Shown here one piece after another: positions 31,722 through 36,690 of a stretch of DNA of 36,690 nt. Positions within the stretch are counted from its first letter, which is position 1. Each line of letters starts with the position of its first letter. Both the position numbers and the translations under genes were made by a program. The DNA is from Bacteroidia bacterium (GTDB taxonomy: Bacteria; Bacteroidota; Bacteroidia; Bacteroidales; Azobacteroidaceae): positions 1-36,690 of the forward strand of contig BNTV01000042.1 in the NCBI GenBank assembly GCA_025996865.1, in the 5' to 3' direction. A model generated the notes under the pieces. It made no database searches, had not been told where the DNA came from, and saw nothing but the letters and a program-made list of their open reading frames with translations.

Positions 31722-32894
31722 CTACTCCGCCACACATCTCACACTAAAACCATACGAACGGACGAAGGAATTGTCGATGGTCACTTTAGTGCCGGATAGG
31801 TCCAGTACATACGAGGTTTCTCTGTATTTTCCGGAACCCGAAGTCCAGTAGTAGCCATATGTACCAGCCATGTCGATTGTGCCGTTGTCGTTGCTGCCGT
31901 AGCGGTCGCCTGCAGCAGGCAGGAAAAGCGTAGTAGTATTGCCATCAGGCGAAATTGCATAACCGCGCGTTCCGGTGCTGCTTTTCCAAGTCCATGTATT
32001 ACCTGAAGTTCCTTTTGCTTTTCCATTGCTCATAGTAAGGGCTGTTGAACCACCGCTCATAATACTTGCCCACTCTCCCCTGGTAGGCACGCGCCAGCCG
32101 GCAGGACAAGGGTCGCCACCCGTTTTAGAAGCGCCCCAAAGGCTATTATTCGATATATCGCGCCAATCTTGACCACTACTATTAGTAATGAAATGTCCAT
32201 AGGCAGGGGCAGTACTCGGTACTTGTCCGTTGCTGTCGAAAGCACCTTTATAAGGTCCTTTTACCGGTGGGTTGCTGCGAATTTGATGTCCGTCTGCCTG
32301 ACGTCCCCATTGATAAAGGTCGCCGTAAACGGTGGCGTCGGTTACACTTACACCCGACGAGAATGTAGGCGAGGGGTATGCCATTTGCTCGTCAAGCGTC
32401 ATATTTTTGGTAGTTTCGGGAACACCCAGATTATAGCACATAAAAGTAAGCCATCCGGCAGCAAGAGTCGATTTTACGCTACAACCGCAAGAGCAGTCCT
32501 GAACGGATACTTCGAGCGTTATTTGCTTTTCTGCGCCGTTGTTATCCTTGTATCGGGCAATGATGGTCAGTTTTTTGGCGGTGGTTTTGTCTGTACCCCC
32601 CGCCACGTCGTTGATGTCGGGGCGGAAAGTTACGGTAAACACATTGTTCGCCGTAGCACTGCTTGCTACCAGTGCGTTGTTGTCCGTTAGCGAAAAAGTC
32701 AAGTCGCTATAAGCAGAGCCTGTGGGACTGCTGAATGTGTAAGCAAACGATTTTGTTGATGCAAAATTGTCCGTACGTGAATTAAGAGGCATACAGGTGT
32801 TGTTGTCGTTGCCGCGTTTCACATCGAAGCAGGTTTTGCCGCTCATACGGTACTTGCCACTCACATCGGCAGGCGCTTCTTTGTTTACCTTCAC
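31722..32894 (-). pseudogene. C-terminal part of a FISUMP surface protein, split by frameshift
   Basis: 390 residues from a GTG that is probably not a true start; the frame remains open upstream (GALSATTTVKVNKEAP) and overlaps the end of the preceding frame. A beta-sandwich segment is followed by a FISUMP domain (Fibrobacter succinogenes major paralogous domain): WLTFMCYNLG, YGDLYQWGRQADGHQI, DPCPAGWRVPTRGEW, LFLPAAGDR, YGYYWTSG and a final GFSVRCVAE. It continues the 32909-35092 protein; the two together would be about 1120 residues. Either the frame is broken in nature or there is a single-base sequence error near 32910-32930. Confidence 0.75.
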
Positions 32895-32908
32895 GGTGGT
32901 AGTCGCGC

Positions 32909-35092
32909 TCAGGGCGCCGTTACCGTATATGAGCCGGCCGTTGCAGGCGTGGTGTAATTAAAGGTCTGAGCCGTTTGACCGGTCTGTTCTACACCGTTCA
33001 CAAACCACTCGTAACTGGTGGCGGACGAACCGTTGGTAGCCGTAGCCGTAAAGGTGGTACCGGCGTCACCCGATGTTTTCGGCATACCTGTTTCATCAAG
33101 GTTTTTGGTCACCGTGCCTGAAGGCGTAAGATTGACACTTGTAATAGGCGTGCAACCCGGTTCTACCTTAATATTTTTTTCGAGAAAAACCATACCGCAA
33201 CTGTTGCGCGTTTCCACTCTCAAGGTAAATGTGCCGTCGGCAAGATAATTTACCGACACTGATTTTCCTCCGTCAATAGGCGTTACGGTAGCCACAGCCG
33301 GGTCGCTGCTCGTCCATGTATAACTGTCCGGCACAGGCGAGGCAAGCACGGTGAAACTTTCCTGATTGCCAATGATTGCCGTTCCTTTCGGTTCGCTTTG
33401 CCAGCTCAGGGAAATGGCTGCGCTTTGCACCACTTCAATGCTGTTGGAAACAAGGCTCCAGCAGCCTTTGACGTCTTGGTAGCGAACGGTGTAATCACCT
33501 TGCTGCGTGGCAGAATAGGACGAAGTCCGGGCGGAAGGTATAGGCGTTCCGTTACGGAACCATTCATAATCAGTGCCTGCCGAGTTGGTTGCCATCAACG
33601 TAGCAGGTGTGCCGCCGCAAATGGCTTCCGTGCTTGCGCCGTTGTTGATGGTGGTAGGAGCGGGAGCGGTAAAGCTTACAGCAATAGCACTGCTTGTTGC
33701 AGTATTGGGGCAACCGCCGCTATTGTTGTTCACTTGTACGGAAAGCACCATAGAACTTTTGCTGGAAGCAACCGCATAGATAATAGGGTTGGTGCTTTCT
33801 GCAATTTTGACGCCGTTGTCAAACCACTGGTAGATAGTGCCTGCGGGGTATGCGGTGGCATTGGTAACAGCCAATTCCAGCGTACCGCCCTTGCACACAG
33901 TTGGAGTACCGCTCAAAGCCGTGCCGTTGACAGTAGCCACCGGCACTGCCAGAGCCGTGCCTGAGGAAGTCTGGTCAGCCAGCACAACAATGTTACTTGC
34001 GTAAGAACCGCAGTCGCCTCCTGTGGAATGTTGAATGGCAAACCATTCACCGGCAGCAGCAGCGCCGCTCAGGGTGAGAGGATTGGCGCTTTGACCGCTA
34101 TATACGCCATTGTGAAACCATTCCACCTGCTGGCCGGATAGTATGTTTGATGCTGTCAAAATAACGTTGCTACCGTTGCAAAGAATGCCCGAGTTGGAAA
34201 CCGTAACAACCGGTGCGCTTGCGCTGTTGCCGGCAGATTTAGTGATGGTAATTTCCTGGGGAGCCGGCGTTGAGCAACCCATCAATCCGGCATAAACCGT
34301 GTATTTGCCCGCGCGGGTAATTTCCATGTGATTGCCGGTGTTCACTACCACGCCGCCATATTCCCAAAGATAATCGATGCCGCTCTGCGGATTTTCGACG
34401 TATGCAATAACCGCGCCGTTATCACCGCAAAGATTTTGGGTGGCAGTCTTTACCGTAAAAGGATTTGCGCCTGTGGGACAAGTCGCACCCTCCTGTGTAA
34501 AGAGAAAATCCTGAAACTCACCCGAACAGTTGTTCACCACGCGCACAACGGCGATACGATTGTTCGCACTGATATTCGACTGAAACTTAAGCGAGAACGC
34601 AGAAGTAAGTTCGTCAACAGTCAGCGTGGTGTAACTCGAACCGGCCGTCAGGTACACCTGATACGCCTGTTGTCCTTGCAACACGCAGGCGGGGTCGTCT
34701 GCGGGAGTAAATTCGCAGTCTGCTTGTACGCCGTCTGCAGGCACCCATGCCGTTGGGTCGTAGTTACACGGGCTGCCCGTCAGTTTGATGTTCGCCGTGC
34801 CAAGGCAGAGGCTTACCCATTTGCTGCCGTTCCAATACTCGACGCAGTTGGTGTCGAGGTTGTAAATAACAAGCCCATTGGCAAGATTGTTTCCCTTAGC
34901 GACAGGGGTAATATCATTACGCTTTTGAGTTGTCATCTGCGGCAAACGCAAGCCGCCCTTGTCGTTTGACACGATTTCAAGAATTGAAAAACTTTCGGGC
35001 TCTTTGATGTCGCCGATTGTTACCTGAGCTAATGTTGGGGTTAAAGTCATAAATAATCCCAACAAAATTAATAATAAAAATTGCTTTGCCAT
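32909..35092 (-). CDS. Large Ig-repeat surface protein, N-terminal part of the FISUMP protein
   Basis: 727 residues. A signal peptide (about 1-22) is followed by a segment typical of such proteins: SILEIVSNDKGGLRLPQMT, GLVIYNLDTNCVEYWNGSKW. Several PKD or Ig-like beta repeats follow, each with a pattern like YEWFRNGTPI or YQWFDNGVKI and a following G-x-Y-T-V. The frame stops at 32909 in the middle of such a repeat (AGSYTVTAP), and the next frame carries on with NGALSATTTVKV. It should be surface-exposed. No promoter box was identified. Base composition is GC-richer than the surroundings. Confidence 0.8.
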   Translation of the reverse strand: MAKQFLLLILLGLFMTLTPTLAQVTIGDIKEPESFSILEIVSNDKGGLRLPQMTTQKRNDITPVAKGNNLANGLVIYNLDTNCVEYWNGSKWVSLCLGTANIKLTGSPCNYDPTAWVPADGVQADCEFTPADDPACVLQGQQAYQVYLTAGSSYTTLTVDELTSAFSLKFQSNISANNRIAVVRVVNNCSGEFQDFLFTQEGATCPTGANPFTVKTATQNLCGDNGAVIAYVENPQSGIDYLWEYGGVVVNTGNHMEITRAGKYTVYAGLMGCSTPAPQEITITKSAGNSASAPVVTVSNSGILCNGSNVILTASNILSGQQVEWFHNGVYSGQSANPLTLSGAAAAGEWFAIQHSTGGDCGSYASNIVVLADQTSSGTALAVPVATVNGTALSGTPTVCKGGTLELAVTNATAYPAGTIYQWFDNGVKIAESTNPIIYAVASSKSSMVLSVQVNNNSGGCPNTATSSAIAVSFTAPAPTTINNGASTEAICGGTPATLMATNSAGTDYEWFRNGTPIPSARTSSYSATQQGDYTVRYQDVKGCWSLVSNSIEVVQSAAISLSWQSEPKGTAIIGNQESFTVLASPVPDSYTWTSSDPAVATVTPIDGGKSVSVNYLADGTFTLRVETRNSCGMVFLEKNIKVEPGCTPITSVNLTPSGTVTKNLDETGMPKTSGDAGTTFTATATNGSSATSYEWFVNGVEQTGQTAQTFNYTTPATAGSYTVTAP

Positions 35093-35609
35093 TGTTTTAT
35101 AGATTAATTAATTAAATTGTTTTAGTTTCTTTTTATTTATTATTTTACTGATTCATGTGTATATAATTTGTCGAACGTTGTTTCATCTGCTTGGATAAAT
35201 TTTTTTCATGCCGGTTTTATATTTTATGATATATCTTATAACATTTTATAATAACAAAAAGTTTCAAAATTAGAGTGGAAAAATTCTCTGAATGATAGGA
35301 TGAACGAACCAAAGCCCCGCTTTATACATGCTCAAATCCCTTATTATAAGTGCTTTCCTTTAGACAACATTAAGCGTATTGAAAGAAAAATAAATATAAT
35401 TTTGTCAATGTCATTACACAATTATATGAATAATGTAACAAAAGTCCGTTGGCAAAATTAAAATTATTTAAGAAATAATTAAAAGATGTGTATCAATTAC
35501 ATAAGTATTATATTTGTAGGGTAAAAAAACATGAATAGATTTTTTTCATAATATGCTGTTTTGCAGGTTTTTTTATTGTAATATTCTGTTTAAGGCGGTG
35601 ATAAAACGA
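35093..35609. other. AT-rich gap of about 570 bp before asnS
   Basis: There is no ORF worth calling. TATATTTG (35509-35516) is a fair -7 box on the plus strand and TAATTTTG (35460-35453) one on the minus strand, but neither has a good -33 partner. The start of the surface-protein operon must be driven from here. Confidence 0.5.
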
Positions 35610-35636
35610 TAGAGACAGGGCAATACCCTGTCTCTA
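35610..35636. repeat. REP-like palindrome (family B), possible asnS terminator
   Basis: TAGAGACAGGG (35610-35620) pairs exactly with CCCTGTCTCTA (35626-35636) around CAATA. It lies 25 bp after the asnS stop and is followed on the minus strand by a T run, so it may end that transcript. Similar GAGACAGGG palindromes are known to me as dispersed repeats in Bacteroidota. Confidence 0.8.
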
Positions 35637-35661
35637 CATCATTCAAATTTGTTAACAAATA

Positions 35662-36690
35662 TTAAAATTCCGCGTTCTTTGGCGTCCGCGGGAACGGAAT
35701 CACGTCACGGACATTCGCCATGCCGGTGACAAACAGCATCAAACGTTCAAAACCCAAACCGAAGCCGGCGTGCGGCGCCGTTCCGAATTTGCGGGTATCG
35801 ATATACCACCACAAACTTTCCGTTGACATGTCCAATTCATTGATGCGATTCGTCAGTTTATCGTAATCGGCTTCCCGTTCGGAACCGCCGATGATTTCAC
35901 CGATTTTCGGAAACAGGACATCCATTCCGCGAACAGTTTTCCCATCCTCGTTTTGTTTCATATAGAACGACTTAATCTCTTTCGGATAATCGGTCATGAT
36001 AACCGGACATTTGAAATGTTCTTCCACCAAATACCGTTCGTGTTCCGATTGCAAATCAGCGCCCCAATAAACCGGAAATTCAAATTTTTTACCGCTCTTT
36101 TCGAGGATTTCAACACCTTCAGTATAAGTCAAACGAATAAATTTGTTGTTGATCACAAAGTTCAACCGCTCAATTAACCCGTTGTCGTACATATTGTTGA
36201 GAAATTCAATATCGTCTTTACACTTTTCCATAGCGTAGGAAATCACATATTTCAGGAAATCTTCCGCCAAGTCCATATTGTCGTTGATATCGAAAAACGC
36301 CACTTCCGGTTCAATCATCCAAAATTCCGCCAAGTGTCGGGGTGTATTGGAATTTTCAGCCCGGAAAGTCGGTCCGAATGTATAAATTCCTCCCAAAGCC
36401 ATGGCGCCCAATTCGCCTTCCAACTGTCCGGACACGGTCAGATTGGTATGGCGTCCGAAGAAATCCTGCGAATAATCAATTTTGCCGTCGGGCGTCTTCG
36501 GCGCATTTTCCGGATCCAAAGTTGTAACCTGGAACATGGAACCTGCCCCTTCCGCATCGGAAGCCGTAATAATCGGCGTATGGAAATAGTAAAATCCTTG
36601 TTTGTCGAAATAGTCATGGATGGCATACGACAAATGGTGTTGAATTCTGAAAATGGCTCCGAAAGTATTGGTTCGGGGACGAAGATAGGC
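35662..36690 (-). CDS. asnS: Asparaginyl-tRNA synthetase (5' partial)
   Basis: The last 343 residues; the frame is open to the right edge ([20 protein letters not shown]). This is the class II catalytic core: motif 1 region [19 protein letters not shown], motif 2 [24 protein letters not shown] and motif 3 [15 protein letters not shown]. The Asn-specific insert and the end [13 protein letters not shown] match AsnRS rather than AspRS. It charges tRNA-Asn in the cytosol. The N-terminal anticodon-binding domain lies outside the window. Confidence 0.96.
   Translation of the reverse strand, partial: AYLRPRTNTFGAIFRIQHHLSYAIHDYFDKQGFYYFHTPIITASDAEGAGSMFQVTTLDPENAPKTPDGKIDYSQDFFGRHTNLTVSGQLEGELGAMALGGIYTFGPTFRAENSNTPRHLAEFWMIEPEVAFFDINDNMDLAEDFLKYVISYAMEKCKDDIEFLNNMYDNGLIERLNFVINNKFIRLTYTEGVEILEKSGKKFEFPVYWGADLQSEHERYLVEEHFKCPVIMTDYPKEIKSFYMKQNEDGKTVRGMDVLFPKIGEIIGGSEREADYDKLTNRINELDMSTESLWWYIDTRKFGTAPHAGFGLGFERLMLFVTGMANVRDVIPFPRTPKNAEF

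Noticed and set aside
32895..32940. Programmed -1 ribosomal frameshift
   Set aside because: No X-XXY-YYZ slippery site or following pseudoknot was seen; mutation or sequence error is simpler.

Overview
The window looks like a chromosomal stretch of a Bacteroidales bacterium (phylum Bacteroidota). This rests on a FeoA-FeoB fusion, a PorQ gene of the type IX secretion system overlapping cmk, a TonB-like energy transducer, a DUF2795 gene, FISUMP-type surface proteins, MeaB, and repeated matches to the Bacteroidota promoter form TTTG-N19-TAnnTTTG. Base composition is AT-rich except for a visibly GC-richer block at about 30.4-35.1 kb. No rRNA, tRNA or CRISPR array was seen.

Layout. 1-2.8 kb: a DUF1016/YhcG-type nuclease gene that runs off the left edge, then an AAA+ ATPase (DUF4143 type) whose promoter carries three copies of a motif spaced exactly 33 bp. 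2.8-8.8 kb (minus strand): feoAB, tatD, an unknown gene, a polyprenyl diphosphate synthase and a TonB-like gene. 8.8-12.1 kb (plus): porQ-cmk, a methyltransferase-like gene, an ATP:cobalamin adenosyltransferase and a DUF2795 gene. 12.2-17.0 kb (mostly minus): an RRM protein, surE, a sirtuin, an XRE regulator facing a palindrome-rich control region, and htpG with a strong sigma-54-type promoter candidate.

17.0-26.9 kb is the most unusual part. It holds an intact pyruvate:ferredoxin oxidoreductase gene (nifJ), at least three displaced nifJ fragments, and a REP-associated tyrosine transposase (RAYT) gene whose own coding sequence contains its presumed REP palindrome. Further copies of that palindrome sit next to nifJ and next to a nifJ relic. 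The region also has a three-gene envelope cluster, a large structured RNA candidate upstream of the RAYT, and a second small RNA candidate (promoter, two hairpins, terminator) between nifJ and a convergent DUF3800 gene. 26.2-30.4 kb: a DJ-1/PfpI protein, a second AAA+ ATPase with altered catalytic residues, a DUF1573 protein and meaB. 30.4-35.1 kb: a GC-richer cluster of a thioredoxin-like protein and a large FISUMP surface protein split by an apparent frameshift. The right edge holds the 3' part of asnS.

The best candidates for something undescribed are the nifJ-DUF3800-small RNA locus (25.1-26.2 kb), the structured RNA before the RAYT (20.3-20.47 kb), and the habit in this genome of palindromes lying in frame inside coding regions (DUF1016 gene and RAYT gene). 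At least five distinct palindromic repeat families occur between genes. All functional statements are from reading the sequence; no search or folding program was run.
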